Source: Phaeocystidibacter sp965659725
GTDB taxonomy: Bacteria; Bacteroidota; Bacteroidia; Flavobacteriales; Schleiferiaceae
NCBI GenBank assembly: GCA_965659725.1
Contig: CBFHXG010000003.1
Span: forward strand, 47,846-111,845
Direction of reading: 5' to 3'
Length of the DNA stretch: 64,000 bases
Shown here: one piece after another, positions 16,154 through 25,674 of the stretch
How positions within the stretch are numbered: the first letter of the stretch is position 1
Layout: each line of letters starts with the position of its first letter
The notes under the pieces: model-generated
What the model saw: only the letters and a program-made list of their open reading frames with translations
Told to the model about the DNA's origin: nothing
Databases searched by the model: none
Program-made: the position numbers and the translations under genes

Positions 16154-18101
16154 GAGTATATATCGAGGGATCCTACTTTGGATAATGCTTGCACCGCTTT
16201 ATGCTGGTGCTCAGTATTACTCGGATTCAACCGACTTTGACTGGCGGCGTGGATCCTTTCCGAAGGAGAAAGAAGACGAGATCTATCAGATCAAGGTGGA
16301 CGGCTTCTATCGATTCTTCGCGACACATCTTATGATGGACAATCCATATATCCTCGATCCGAATTCCGGAGCGGTACTGGATAATAGAACCTTGTTCATC
16401 GGTGATGATAGTCAGTTACCCAATTTCTTGATCAACATCAACGGCCGACCTAACAAGAAGGTGTCTTGGGGCTTCGACCTCTTCATGTTCCAATTCTTGA
16501 ATGGGAATATCAATCCTACGTACACGGGCCAAGTGCTGGACAATACACGTCCTACAGTTTGGGACCCCTTAGCTGGTACACGTTTGGCGCAGAATATGGG
16601 ATTGAACCTAGGTATGAACCTCTACGGATCATACTTGACCGAGCATGGAACGTTCAATGTTCGGTTGGGAGGTATTCATTGGTTCTCGATGTCGGACCTC
16701 ACCCTTTCAGCCTTTCAAGGGTACAATCGGTTTACACTTACAGAGCGTAATCCGTGGGATCCGATCGGTTCTCAGATCGGAGCAAGGTATGAGCAGATGT
16801 ATGCGAATGGGGCTATTTATCAAGATCAGAGATGGGGTGAACGCGCTGTCCAAGGCATTATCCTGGAGGGCATTGGTTTGCCAGACGATTGGAGCTTTGC
16901 TTTGATGTACGGTAAAACGGAATTGAATGGCGGTTTCCTGACCATTCCGAATAGCACTTATGGTGGGCAATTGAAGAAGGTTTATCGAAATTCAGATTAC
17001 ATCAGCTTTCAAACCATAAATAACCTCACATGGTCAGATAGCATCAATGAGATGCAGCAAGGCTTTAATATGCACACGGTAGAGTGGCGAGCCGATTTTG
17101 ATGGATTCTTGGTTCAAGCCGAAGTTGGAGCAGGGAAATACAAGAACGGAGGATCGAGATTTCCTTGGGGTGAAGCGATCAATGCCAAATTCACAGCGAC
17201 ACGCCAACGGTTTAGAATTCCATTCGAAGTGCACTACTACCGGATCAGTCCATATGTGGTGAACAACAATGCCATTTTTTGGAATACATCACTCGATGAG
17301 TTCCAGAACATCAATCAAGCTCCGTCAGGCAACACACAAGGCACTAACGTCTTGGTTCCATTTGCGAGTTCGGTGGTTCAACTTGGACAGATGACGAACA
17401 ACCGGACCGGTGTGAATCTCAATACTTCGCTAGAGATCGGAGACCTCAATTTGAGTCTTGGTTACGGTGTATCTACTGAGATCGATGCATTTCAGAACAG
17501 GCTCACATTCTCTCATTTCGTGAATCAACTCACTCGTTCCCGATTCTGGAGATGGGAATTCCCAAGTAATATTGGGCCTTACGGAAACTACGATAAGTTG
17601 TACCGGGATGCCATCCAGAAGGTGGATATCACAGAGGATAGCTTAGGCGTTGTCACCAATCCGAAGAAATTCAATCAGATCGAAGTTCATGGTAAGTACA
17701 AGACCAAGATTGGGTATAGGAACTTGTACATCTTTTTCTTGGGTAGGTATTACACGGCACAGCCCGAGTTTAGCCTTTTGCCAAAGTTCAATGAAGAGGC
17801 CTATCTACGTCAGTATAGCTCCGAAATGGAGATCTTCTATGAGTTGAATGATAAATTGATCCTCAACTCCTACCTCGGTTACGAGCGTAACCTGGCCAAT
17901 TATCAAACAGTATTGAATTCCGAAACCTTCCGTCCTCTTAACCAAACAGGATGGGGCTTGGGTCTTGGGTTTGACGTTGCCTTAGGCAAGAACGCAGGTC
18001 TGTTCTTCCGCCACCGCTGGTTCAATTTTGAAGATACCAGTTTCCCGTTGGATGCCTTCAGCGGTCAAGAAAGTAGTCTAGAAATTAAAGTATTTTTCTA
18101 A
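16140..18101 (+). CDS. Large outer membrane beta-barrel protein, unknown family
   Basis: A 653-residue protein with a signal peptide (1-24, ends LYAGAQ) and, from residue about 45 to the end, alternating hydrophobic strands rich in aromatic residues, with a terminal Phe (SSLEIKVFF). It has no TonB box, no plug domain and no carboxypeptidase-like domain, so it is not SusC. The size would allow 20 or more strands. It overlaps the symporter gene by 14 bases and shares one base (TAATG) with a second barrel gene. I do not recognise the family; its position in place of SusC/SusD suggests a glucan or oligosaccharide porin. Confidence 0.75.
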   Translation: MYLNKSIYRGILLWIMLAPLYAGAQYYSDSTDFDWRRGSFPKEKEDEIYQIKVDGFYRFFATHLMMDNPYILDPNSGAVLDNRTLFIGDDSQLPNFLININGRPNKKVSWGFDLFMFQFLNGNINPTYTGQVLDNTRPTVWDPLAGTRLAQNMGLNLGMNLYGSYLTEHGTFNVRLGGIHWFSMSDLTLSAFQGYNRFTLTERNPWDPIGSQIGARYEQMYANGAIYQDQRWGERAVQGIILEGIGLPDDWSFALMYGKTELNGGFLTIPNSTYGGQLKKVYRNSDYISFQTINNLTWSDSINEMQQGFNMHTVEWRADFDGFLVQAEVGAGKYKNGGSRFPWGEAINAKFTATRQRFRIPFEVHYYRISPYVVNNNAIFWNTSLDEFQNINQAPSGNTQGTNVLVPFASSVVQLGQMTNNRTGVNLNTSLEIGDLNLSLGYGVSTEIDAFQNRLTFSHFVNQLTRSRFWRWEFPSNIGPYGNYDKLYRDAIQKVDITEDSLGVVTNPKKFNQIEVHGKYKTKIGYRNLYIFFLGRYYTAQPEFSLLPKFNEEAYLRQYSSEMEIFYELNDKLILNSYLGYERNLANYQTVLNSETFRPLNQTGWGLGLGFDVALGKNAGLFFRHRWFNFEDTSFPLDAFSGQESSLEIKVFF

Positions 18102-19810
18102 TGCATAAGTCACTGATCATAGGGTCTATATTGAGCATCTTCATGGGGATGTCATTCTCGGCCCAAGCACAAAAAAAGGTTTGGGTGTCCGGTGCAGCAC
18201 GAGGTGTTGTTTATGGCGATGAATATGCGCTGACCGAATCAACCGACACCACAACGGCCAGGAGGACAGAGTCGGGCCACACCATGGTCGACCTCGGAGT
18301 GAATATCCAACCTAGCGAGCAGATCCTCATCCAGGGGATGGTTCGTATCCGAAACGATTACGGTGGCTTCTGGGGTTCAGGAGTAACTTTCGATGTTCGT
18401 CAATTGTACATCAAGGGTATCCTCGGCGGATTCTTGCGTTACCAATTGGGAGATATCGACTACCGATTATCCGAGTATACGTTCAGCAACACTGAGTCGC
18501 TCGTGAATTCATTTGCAGGCGAGATCACCTCCACACCATTGGATCAAGCGCGTTACGACGTATTCTACACGGAGAATGGCACATGGCGACAACAAGGTGC
18601 GGCAATTGATTTTGCCCTCGAGTTTCGTTCTGTAATGGAAGAGGCGAGGTTCGATTTTTACACCACGCGTATCCGTCCAACCGATTTCAACAACATCGAT
18701 GATCGCCTTTACAGCGGCGGTAGTGTAGTGTTGGTTCAAAGTGAACAATTCCAATTGGGAGGTCAGTATACCAACTTGTACGATCTGAGTGGCACAAGTG
18801 ATGCCACGGTCTTCTTGAGAAACCCAGCGATGTCCCTGAGTTCCGAATTCAAGTTCGATGCATTGAACACCGATTTCACCGCATTTGTGGAAGCAGGTAG
18901 ATCCACATTGAGATGGGAGGGAAGCGACGTAGCTCCTGAGCTCAACGACTTCTTCTACGATGCACGCCTAAAAGCGAGCTGGCCATCTATCGGCTTGGAT
19001 ATTACCGGGGGATACCGAGAGGTTGGTCCGAATTACCGCGCACCAGGTGCCCAAACCATGCGCATCAATTATCAAAGTCGCCCTCGCGCCTACCAACGCT
19101 ACGGCAATGATCAACAGTTGAGAAGATTGAGCCTATTGGACCTGTCCAGAGACGTTTCGCTCTATCAAACTCAGATCACAGCTGGACTAATGGAGTACGA
19201 TCCGCGTTATGATAATGCAACGCCTTACGGTGTAGCAACCCCTAACCGAAGGGGCTTTACAGTGGACCTTAGCTATAAAGTGATGGACGGATTGTCCGCC
19301 ACGGCTAAAACAGAGATGTTACAAGATGTTGTCGGTTTAGGAACTACGGCGATAACAAATTATAACACGACAACATTTGGACTACAAACCGATGTGGCCA
19401 AGTGGACGAATTTAGGAGAGCGTGAGATCAGTATTGGAGCGCAGTATGGTATGCAAGGCTCAGGCAGAACGGGTGAGGCGGCCTATGAGTCCATTGATCT
19501 TGGTTCGACCTTCATGAGCGTTAACCTCAAGGCTTCCCTAGTTTCGTCACTCTATCTCATCGGCGAGTGGAGAACTTGGCAAACCGAAGGGAACACCTTG
19601 GTGGCAAACCGAGATGAGTACAGTCAGATCAACGACTTCACCGAGTACAACATCGATTACTCGGAGCAGATCCTAGGGGCAGGATTCCTTTATGAATTCT
19701 CAGAAAGGACCGCCCTCCGATTGATGTATCAGAATTTCAATTGGCAAGACGAAGGCTCGTTGCCGTACAGAATGAATACATGGACCATCTTCTTCAACAT
19801 GAAGTTTTAA
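18101..19810 (+). CDS. Second outer membrane beta-barrel protein
   Basis: A 569-residue protein with a signal peptide (1-23, FSAQAQ) and a pattern of amphipathic strands to a terminal Phe (WTIFFNMKF). Long polar loops, such as SRPRAYQRYGNDQQLRR, alternate with strands. No plug, TonB box or enzyme motif is seen. It is translationally coupled to the 653-residue barrel and followed 10 bases later by a surface lipoprotein. A porin-like or surface-scaffold role in glucan uptake is inferred from context only. Confidence 0.75.
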   Translation: MHKSLIIGSILSIFMGMSFSAQAQKKVWVSGAARGVVYGDEYALTESTDTTTARRTESGHTMVDLGVNIQPSEQILIQGMVRIRNDYGGFWGSGVTFDVRQLYIKGILGGFLRYQLGDIDYRLSEYTFSNTESLVNSFAGEITSTPLDQARYDVFYTENGTWRQQGAAIDFALEFRSVMEEARFDFYTTRIRPTDFNNIDDRLYSGGSVVLVQSEQFQLGGQYTNLYDLSGTSDATVFLRNPAMSLSSEFKFDALNTDFTAFVEAGRSTLRWEGSDVAPELNDFFYDARLKASWPSIGLDITGGYREVGPNYRAPGAQTMRINYQSRPRAYQRYGNDQQLRRLSLLDLSRDVSLYQTQITAGLMEYDPRYDNATPYGVATPNRRGFTVDLSYKVMDGLSATAKTEMLQDVVGLGTTAITNYNTTTFGLQTDVAKWTNLGEREISIGAQYGMQGSGRTGEAAYESIDLGSTFMSVNLKASLVSSLYLIGEWRTWQTEGNTLVANRDEYSQINDFTEYNIDYSEQILGAGFLYEFSERTALRLMYQNFNWQDEGSLPYRMNTWTIFFNMKF

Positions 19811-19820
19811 ATAGGAGATC

Positions 19821-20819
19821 ATGAAAAAGATACTAGCATTAGCATTACTAGCAGGCTTCGCATGGAGCTGCGACAGAGACATGAATACCTTGGGTCCTGA
19901 TCTCGATGAAATCTATGGCGACTTCACCGTATTGGATGAGGTTACTCCAGATCAAACGAGTGTGGATTTCAAGTCGAATCAAACCGTTGTTTTCGAAGGT
20001 CGATTCAACAAAACGGTGGATTGGGAGATCCATATCATCGGTCAGCGTTCAGGAGCAGAGAAGATCCTTTCTGGCAAAACGAGGAATATCGACGCCTCAA
20101 ATGCGACTTGGGAAGGAACTACCACCCAGCTTCCTATGTTCAAGGTCGAAGATTGTCTTGCCTTCGTTACCGTTCCAGAAGAAGGCTACATCGATACCAT
20201 CGGAACGATTCAGATCGATAGTGTGGCTTCGCGCGAAGGATTCGTTGTAGCTAACTTCGAGAATGGAATGAACCCCGGATGGGTATCCTTCGCACAATCG
20301 GGTGCAGACATGAGCTGGGGGATCGTGCAGAGTGATACGGCGGCGGAAGGTGACCATTACTTCGATATGGGGGGTGAGGTAACGTTCGACTATTTAATCG
20401 GACTCATCGATTTCCCGGCATCTGCCTACAATGAGGCTACCTTCCCATTGAATGAGAATCCTGATCAGGTATATTTCAACATCTTCCTGTATAAGCCCGC
20501 GGGTATCAATAACGAAATCGTTCTCCTGCAATTCAGGGAGGATGAGAATGGAGATGGAAATTATTCGGATGGATCGGAGGATATGTACTCACTCGAACTA
20601 CGCGGACTGTCCGTAGGTTGGCAATTGGTTTCACTTCCGTACAGCGACCTCGTTGCCTTGGTGAACGGTCAGCCTTCGAACCCTGCAGGAAATGGCGTCC
20701 ATGAGCCGGACAAACTGCTCCAGGTTTCCATGCTATTCCTCGCTGATCCCGCATCTGGTTACTCAAATACATGGATGGATAACCTGATCTTTACGGAAGG
20801 TGGACCATTAATTCCTTGA
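19821..20819 (+). CDS. Exported lipoprotein, likely glycan binding
   Basis: A 332-residue lipoprotein: MKKILALALLAGFAWSC with acylated C17. Residues about 40-110 look like an Ig-type beta domain (VDFKSNQTVVFEGRFNKTV), and 130-330 like a jelly-roll binding domain (VVANFENGMNPGW, WQLVSLPYSDLVALV, WMDNLIFTEGG). The last segments resemble the carbohydrate-binding folds found next to PUL enzymes. It is not SusD: the helical TPR core is absent. It probably serves as a surface glycan-binding protein for the operon. Confidence 0.75.
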   Translation: MKKILALALLAGFAWSCDRDMNTLGPDLDEIYGDFTVLDEVTPDQTSVDFKSNQTVVFEGRFNKTVDWEIHIIGQRSGAEKILSGKTRNIDASNATWEGTTTQLPMFKVEDCLAFVTVPEEGYIDTIGTIQIDSVASREGFVVANFENGMNPGWVSFAQSGADMSWGIVQSDTAAEGDHYFDMGGEVTFDYLIGLIDFPASAYNEATFPLNENPDQVYFNIFLYKPAGINNEIVLLQFREDENGDGNYSDGSEDMYSLELRGLSVGWQLVSLPYSDLVALVNGQPSNPAGNGVHEPDKLLQVSMLFLADPASGYSNTWMDNLIFTEGGPLIP

Positions 20820-20821
20820 TC

Positions 20822-22063
20822 ATGAAAAAGTTATCATTACTCGGGATCCTACTGGTTGGTATTACCTTCGGTTGCGTTGAGGTAAAGCAGAATCAACTCT
20901 ATGTTGAAAAGGAAACCAACGAACCTGAGCCATTTCACCCTTCAGAAGATATCTATAGAGATTACCTCACCTCAGAAGCGTGGCATACAATAAGCGACGA
21001 ATGCTTAGAAGTAAAGGCGATATCACAAGCCGCTAAAGAAGGAGACCTGGGTCTACATATAAAGTGGGACCGTGTAAAGCTTGGCTGCCCTTGGTTGGGA
21101 TTGGGTTTTGGCTGGGACAATTGGACCGGTAAGGACCTTTATAGCATCAAGAATACCGGAGCGCTTCAATTCTATGTGAAGATGCCGAAAGGTGAGCGCA
21201 CGAGCCTGCCCTGGGCTATCGGGTTTGAAGATTTTACAGGTGCTCAGGCTTGGTTGGGTATGAACGGGAACGCCATAAAAGGTGAGAAGATCACCGATAG
21301 TGAATGGACCCGCATCGAACTTCCCCTTTCAGAATTCAATTGGGAAGAGATGGATGCCGACGTCTCAAATATCAAGCAACTCATCATGCAGTTTGAGGCC
21401 GATGGCGAGATCTATCTGGATGAGATACAACTCGTCCCTTACTACGGTGGCTACCGCAAAAGAGCCAGCATCTACGCTCTTGATAATGGGGATAAGTTTG
21501 AAACAGATGGACAACAGAATGACGTTCTCTGGAAAACAGAACCGGTAGGGTTTTCGGGCCATGAGGTACATCTCGGTATCAAGGGAGATACCCTCTGCAT
21601 CGCCGCCTGGATCAAAGATGAAACTCCGGGACAGAACACTCAGGATGGAAGAGAGATCTACAATGGCGATGCCTTCGAGATCGCTTTCTCCACCGATGAC
21701 AGATCGGCCATCAGAAGAAACAACTACAGGACTACGGACTATCATTTTGCCATCCGTGCATCTGAAAGTCCTATAGTCTATGACTTTCGCAAGGATGAGA
21801 GAGCGGCATATCAAGACGTGTCGGTCTATTCACGAGCAACGAACGGCTACTGGCTTGAAGCCAAGATCTACCTCGACCTTGGCAAGGATCAAAATTTGGA
21901 GATCGGAGATCTTTTTGGGTTGGAGCTAGCCGTAGATCAGAATGTAGGCAACAGAAGAGAAGTGCAGCAGCGCTGGAATAATCCTGAAGTGGATGGTTTT
22001 AACGAACGACCTTCACTTTGGGGAGAAATGTTGGTGAAACGACTTGAAAGAAGAGAATTATGA
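20822..22063 (+). CDS. Lipoprotein with CBM11-like and CBM9-like domains
   Basis: A 413-residue lipoprotein (lipobox ITFGC, C18). Residues about 40-200 form a CBM11/CIA30-like sandwich (GALQFYVKMPKGE, WTRIELPLSEFNW, GEIYLDEIQLVPYYGG). Residues about 208-413 match the CBM9-like fold used for sugar binding (DVLWKTEPVGF, YNGDAFEIAFSTDD, NGYWLEAKIYLDL, WNNPEVDGFNERPSLWGEM). No catalytic residues were found. The ATG at 20822 is preferred to an in-frame TTG at 20816 that would overlap the previous stop. The next gene overlaps by 4 bases. Confidence 0.82.
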   Translation: MKKLSLLGILLVGITFGCVEVKQNQLYVEKETNEPEPFHPSEDIYRDYLTSEAWHTISDECLEVKAISQAAKEGDLGLHIKWDRVKLGCPWLGLGFGWDNWTGKDLYSIKNTGALQFYVKMPKGERTSLPWAIGFEDFTGAQAWLGMNGNAIKGEKITDSEWTRIELPLSEFNWEEMDADVSNIKQLIMQFEADGEIYLDEIQLVPYYGGYRKRASIYALDNGDKFETDGQQNDVLWKTEPVGFSGHEVHLGIKGDTLCIAAWIKDETPGQNTQDGREIYNGDAFEIAFSTDDRSAIRRNNYRTTDYHFAIRASESPIVYDFRKDERAAYQDVSVYSRATNGYWLEAKIYLDLGKDQNLEIGDLFGLELAVDQNVGNRREVQQRWNNPEVDGFNERPSLWGEMLVKRLERREL

Positions 22064-22884
22064 GGAAGGCTATGTGGATCACAAGTTTATTTGCTTTCGT
22101 ATTCCTGTATGGATGCGAGCAATCAGACCCAAATTTCAACAATAGAGAAGGTGACGTGCTCGAATTCTCAGGTAGATACTGGGATATCAAGAAGAGTTCA
22201 GGGCTCGTAGGTCCGGGGCCAAATCTGTTCTCTAACCACCCCAACGATGTGTTTATCGATGATAATGGTTATCTCCATCTGACGGTAACCTTCCGCGAGA
22301 ATGCATGGCAATGCACCGAGGTGGTATCTCAAGATACGATGGGGTACGGTACGTATGTATGGACTATCGAAGGAAATCCTGTGAATATCGACCCCAATAT
22401 CATTCTCGGATTGTTTACTTGGGATAATAACACCTTCCAAGAGCAAGCCAATAGCGAGGTAGATATCGAATTCGCTAAATGGGGAGATGATGAAGAGGAA
22501 TACACCCTCCAGTATGGTGTGCAACCCATTTTCTTTGGACCGTACAACGAGGAGCGGGTATTCAAGCCAGAGGAGCCCAATAGCAATTGGATAGGAGTGA
22601 GCACTCATGCGTTTACTTGGACAGACACCTTGATCACGTGGGAAAGCTGGGCAGGTGATCAATATGGAAATGGAGAGCCCGACGCAAGTTGGACCTTCGA
22701 CCTTGATAACCCGGCTCGTATCAAATATGAAGGTGGAAATCAGAGTGACCCCATCATCATCCCCGCCCCTGGAAATACGACCAATGCTCGAATGAATCTA
22801 TGGCTACTTGAAGGTCCTGCTGGTCCTGATAATCAAGTACGTCATGAAATGATCATTCGTAAATTCGATTACATTCCATTGTGA
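22060..22884 (+). CDS. GH16-like lipoprotein (glucanase or lectin fold)
   Basis: A 274-residue lipoprotein (FLYGC, C19) with a concanavalin-A/GH16-like jelly roll. The line NSEVDIEFAKW places E133, D135 and E137 in the ExDxE pattern of GH16 enzymes that lack the beta-bulge, so it may be catalytic (E133 nucleophile, E137 acid/base by family analogy). The aromatic cleft residues before it (GYGTYVWTIEG, GLFTWDNN) also fit. Laminarinases usually have ExDxxE, so this is a different subfamily from the gene at 24466. It could instead be a binding protein. It overlaps the previous gene by 4 bases. Confidence 0.7.
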   Translation: MRKAMWITSLFAFVFLYGCEQSDPNFNNREGDVLEFSGRYWDIKKSSGLVGPGPNLFSNHPNDVFIDDNGYLHLTVTFRENAWQCTEVVSQDTMGYGTYVWTIEGNPVNIDPNIILGLFTWDNNTFQEQANSEVDIEFAKWGDDEEEYTLQYGVQPIFFGPYNEERVFKPEEPNSNWIGVSTHAFTWTDTLITWESWAGDQYGNGEPDASWTFDLDNPARIKYEGGNQSDPIIIPAPGNTTNARMNLWLLEGPAGPDNQVRHEMIIRKFDYIPL

Positions 22885-22900
22885 CCTAACTACCTACAGA

Positions 22901-24469
22901 ATGGCAAAGAATCAAACTACCGCTGCGCTCGCGCGCATAGCCCTCATCGTAGCCCTTGGTGGCCTGCTCATGGGTTTCGATGCTTCGGTGATATCCGGAG
23001 TAAATAAGTTCATTGAGGCCGAATTCGATCTTTCCAAGATCCAACTCGGTTGGGCCGTATCCTCTTTGACATTGGTTGCCGCCGGCGCCATGCTCGTGTC
23101 TGGACCACTCAGCGATATTTATGGAAGGAGATTTGTTCTTCGCATAGCTGCTGTCCTCTATGCCATTTCAGCCGTTGGATCCGCATTGGCCCCTAACTTC
23201 ACTTTCTTAGTGATCTTCCGTATGATCGGTGGTCTTGGGGTAGGTGCATCATTGATACTAGCCCCAATGTACATTGCGGAGATAGCACCACCTGAAGAAA
23301 GAGGCAAGCTTGTATCCTTCAATCAGCTGAATATCGTTATCGGTATTACGTTGGCCTTTTTTACCAACTACCTGATCATCGAGCTGGGCAAAACCGACAA
23401 AGCGTGGGTGTCTAGCCTCGGCATCGATGAGCATAACTGGCGTTGGATGTTGGGACTTGAAACCATTCCTGCCATTCTCTATTTCTTTGGATTGTTTCTC
23501 GTGCCTCGAAGTCCGAGATGGCTACTCATGCAAGGTAAGGATAGCGAAGCACGCACCATCTTTTCCAAGTTCTTCGACCCGAAGATCGCAACAGCCCAAG
23601 TGGCAGCGATCCGCGAAAGCCTCAACAATCCAGATAGCTCAGCTAAGTTAAAAGAGCTCTTCCATCCAAGTCTCAAACTCGTTCTCACCATTGGGTTAGT
23701 GATTGCTGTGCTTCAACAGATCACCGGTATCAATGCCGTATTTTTCTATGCACCAATGATCTTTGAGCAGACGGGTATTGGTACCGATGCTTCCTTCATG
23801 CAGGCCGTGTTAGTAGGCGTTACCAATTTGGTGTTTACCGTATTGGCCATGTTCGTGATCGATAAACTCGGTCGTAAACCCTTACTTGTTACAGGTGTCA
23901 TCGGCATCGTATTGAGTATGTCGACCTTGTCCTATTCATTCAGTCAAGCTACCTACACCCTCTCTGATGATTCGTTCAAAAGCATTAAATGGACCGATGA
24001 GGTGCAAGCTCCCGTGATCGAAGAAGCACAACTGTTCACAAGCAAGACCCAGTTTGAAGATGAAGTTCGACTTCTTGTAGCCCCCGATTTTTATGAAGAG
24101 AATCGCGCGGCAATTACGAATAGCAGTATTCAGGTGAATGGATGGGTCGTTTTGATCGCTATCTTGTTCTTCGTAGCCTCCTTTGCGGTATCGGTAGGTC
24201 CGGTCATGTGGGTGCTGTTCTCTGAGTTGTTCCCTACGAAGATCAGAGGTCTTGCTATCTCTGTAGTAGGCCTCGTTAACTCCATCACAAGCTTTGGAGT
24301 GCAATTGATCTTCCCATGGGAGCTAGAGGCCCTAGGCAGTTCACTAACTTTCTTGATCTATGGTGGATTTGCATTGGCAGGACTCGTATTCATTATCCGA
24401 GTGATCCCAGAAACGAAAGGGAAGTCACTCGAGCTCATCGAAAGTCAACTTGTGAATTCGAAAAAATGA
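22901..24469 (+). CDS. MFS sugar porter
   Basis: A 522-residue inner-membrane transporter of the major facilitator sugar porter family (XylE/GalP-like). Motifs: GFDASVISG at the first helix, DIYGRR (72-77), VPRSPRWL (201-208), QQITGIN (272-278), DKLGRKP (321-327) and a closing PETKGKSLEL. Around residues 350-412 there is an unusually long polar loop between predicted helices 9 and 10. It probably imports glucose or an oligoglucoside with H+, as a second route beside the Na+ symporter. The GH16 gene overlaps its end by 4 bases. Confidence 0.93.
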   Translation: MAKNQTTAALARIALIVALGGLLMGFDASVISGVNKFIEAEFDLSKIQLGWAVSSLTLVAAGAMLVSGPLSDIYGRRFVLRIAAVLYAISAVGSALAPNFTFLVIFRMIGGLGVGASLILAPMYIAEIAPPEERGKLVSFNQLNIVIGITLAFFTNYLIIELGKTDKAWVSSLGIDEHNWRWMLGLETIPAILYFFGLFLVPRSPRWLLMQGKDSEARTIFSKFFDPKIATAQVAAIRESLNNPDSSAKLKELFHPSLKLVLTIGLVIAVLQQITGINAVFFYAPMIFEQTGIGTDASFMQAVLVGVTNLVFTVLAMFVIDKLGRKPLLVTGVIGIVLSMSTLSYSFSQATYTLSDDSFKSIKWTDEVQAPVIEEAQLFTSKTQFEDEVRLLVAPDFYEENRAAITNSSIQVNGWVVLIAILFFVASFAVSVGPVMWVLFSELFPTKIRGLAISVVGLVNSITSFGVQLIFPWELEALGSSLTFLIYGGFALAGLVFIIRVIPETKGKSLELIESQLVNSKK

Positions 24470-25674
24470 AGTGGTATCTACCGGCAACATTGATCGCGTT
24501 ATTCTCGATCCTTTCTTGTTCGAATTCGGAGGAGAAGAGCGTTTACGACAGTGATATTTCCATAGATCTCAGCGAAAGATCGTTTACTGAAGACGGTGAA
24601 CAGCATGTAATACCTGTTGAGGTTCAGATCCCAGAAGATGGGAGATATGCCGTTCGCGTTTACGTTCGCTGCGACTCTTGTGTTCTGTGGTTAGAGGATT
24701 ATGTGGATAACAAGGACGATCGCACCTACAATGTGACAGGAGATATGGTCATTGATGACCTGATCCGGGTAAACACCGTAATGGGTTCGCCATTCGCAGC
24801 AGGTACCCACAATATGAAGCTTCATTGCTCTGATCCAGCAGCTGTCGTTAATAGACTTGAGATGAATCTCATAAAAGAGCATAAAGCGTCTCCGCAGGTC
24901 ATCAATGGTACAACCGAAGGCGACGATTGGAGTTTGGTGTGGAGTGATGAGTTCGATTATGAAGGTCACGCCGATACCACCAAATGGACGTATGATATCG
25001 GTGACTGGGGCTGGGGAAATAACGAGCTTCAATACTACACGGAACTCGACACACAGAATGCGTATGTATCCAACGGAACGCTCAAGATCACGGGGCGCCA
25101 AGCTGATAATGGCAACTGGACGTCGGCTCGCTTGACCACACGTGGTAAAACGGCTTTCACATATGGGAAGATCGAATTTCGAGCAAAGGTTCCTACCGAT
25201 AGAGGTACATGGTCGGCCGGTTGGTTATTGGGCAACTCTTATTTGGATGAGATCTCTTGGCCCTATTGCGGAGAGATCGATGTACTCGAATGCGTGGGGT
25301 ACGAGATCAACGACTCTACCGGAGCTGGATTCAATCATGGAACCTGTCATACGCCGAAGTATTACTTCAAGAAAGGCAATCAGATCAGCGCTATCATTGC
25401 TATGGATAGCATGCACGCGCAGTTCCACACCTATGCAGTAGAATGGGATGAGAAAGAGGTTAGGGCGTATGTAGACGGTGAACATTATTACACCTACGAC
25501 AAGAATGCCGATGAACTGGAATGGCCGTTCGATCAGCCTCAGAATATCATCATCAATCTCGCCATTGGCGGTGGCTGGGGCGGACTAAAGGGTCTTGATC
25601 CAAATATGACCGATCCTACATATGAGTTGGACTACGTTCGAGTTTACAATCGAGTTGATTCCTCAGAATTATGA
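24466..25674 (+). CDS. GH16 endo-beta-1,3-glucanase (laminarinase), lipoprotein
   Basis: A 402-residue lipoprotein (SILSC, C18) with an N-terminal beta-sandwich of CBM6-like appearance (about 28-138) and a C-terminal GH16 domain (about 153-400). Catalytic motif GEIDVLECVG holds E270, D272 and E275 (ExDxxE, bulged form), as in beta-1,3-glucanases. WSDEFDYEG and the aromatic WGWGNNELQYYTE stretch are typical of laminarinases. The start is the ATG at 24466, overlapping the MFS stop (ATGA); an upstream in-frame start lies inside that gene. It likely makes the first cuts in laminarin at the cell surface. Confidence 0.93.
   Translation: MKWYLPATLIALFSILSCSNSEEKSVYDSDISIDLSERSFTEDGEQHVIPVEVQIPEDGRYAVRVYVRCDSCVLWLEDYVDNKDDRTYNVTGDMVIDDLIRVNTVMGSPFAAGTHNMKLHCSDPAAVVNRLEMNLIKEHKASPQVINGTTEGDDWSLVWSDEFDYEGHADTTKWTYDIGDWGWGNNELQYYTELDTQNAYVSNGTLKITGRQADNGNWTSARLTTRGKTAFTYGKIEFRAKVPTDRGTWSAGWLLGNSYLDEISWPYCGEIDVLECVGYEINDSTGAGFNHGTCHTPKYYFKKGNQISAIIAMDSMHAQFHTYAVEWDEKEVRAYVDGEHYYTYDKNADELEWPFDQPQNIIINLAIGGGWGGLKGLDPNMTDPTYELDYVRVYNRVDSSEL

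Noticed and set aside
16140..18101. TonB-dependent receptor (SusC) annotation of the first barrel
   Set aside because: No TonB box, plug or CarboxypepD-reg domain, and it is much shorter than SusC (about 1000 residues).
19821..22063. SusD-like or SusE-like annotation of the two lipoproteins
   Set aside because: They lack the SusD helical repeats and length; their domains are beta-sandwich binding folds.
24316..24465. Extended N-terminus for the GH16 laminarinase
   Set aside because: It lies inside the MFS gene, and the ATG at 24466 begins a perfect lipoprotein signal.
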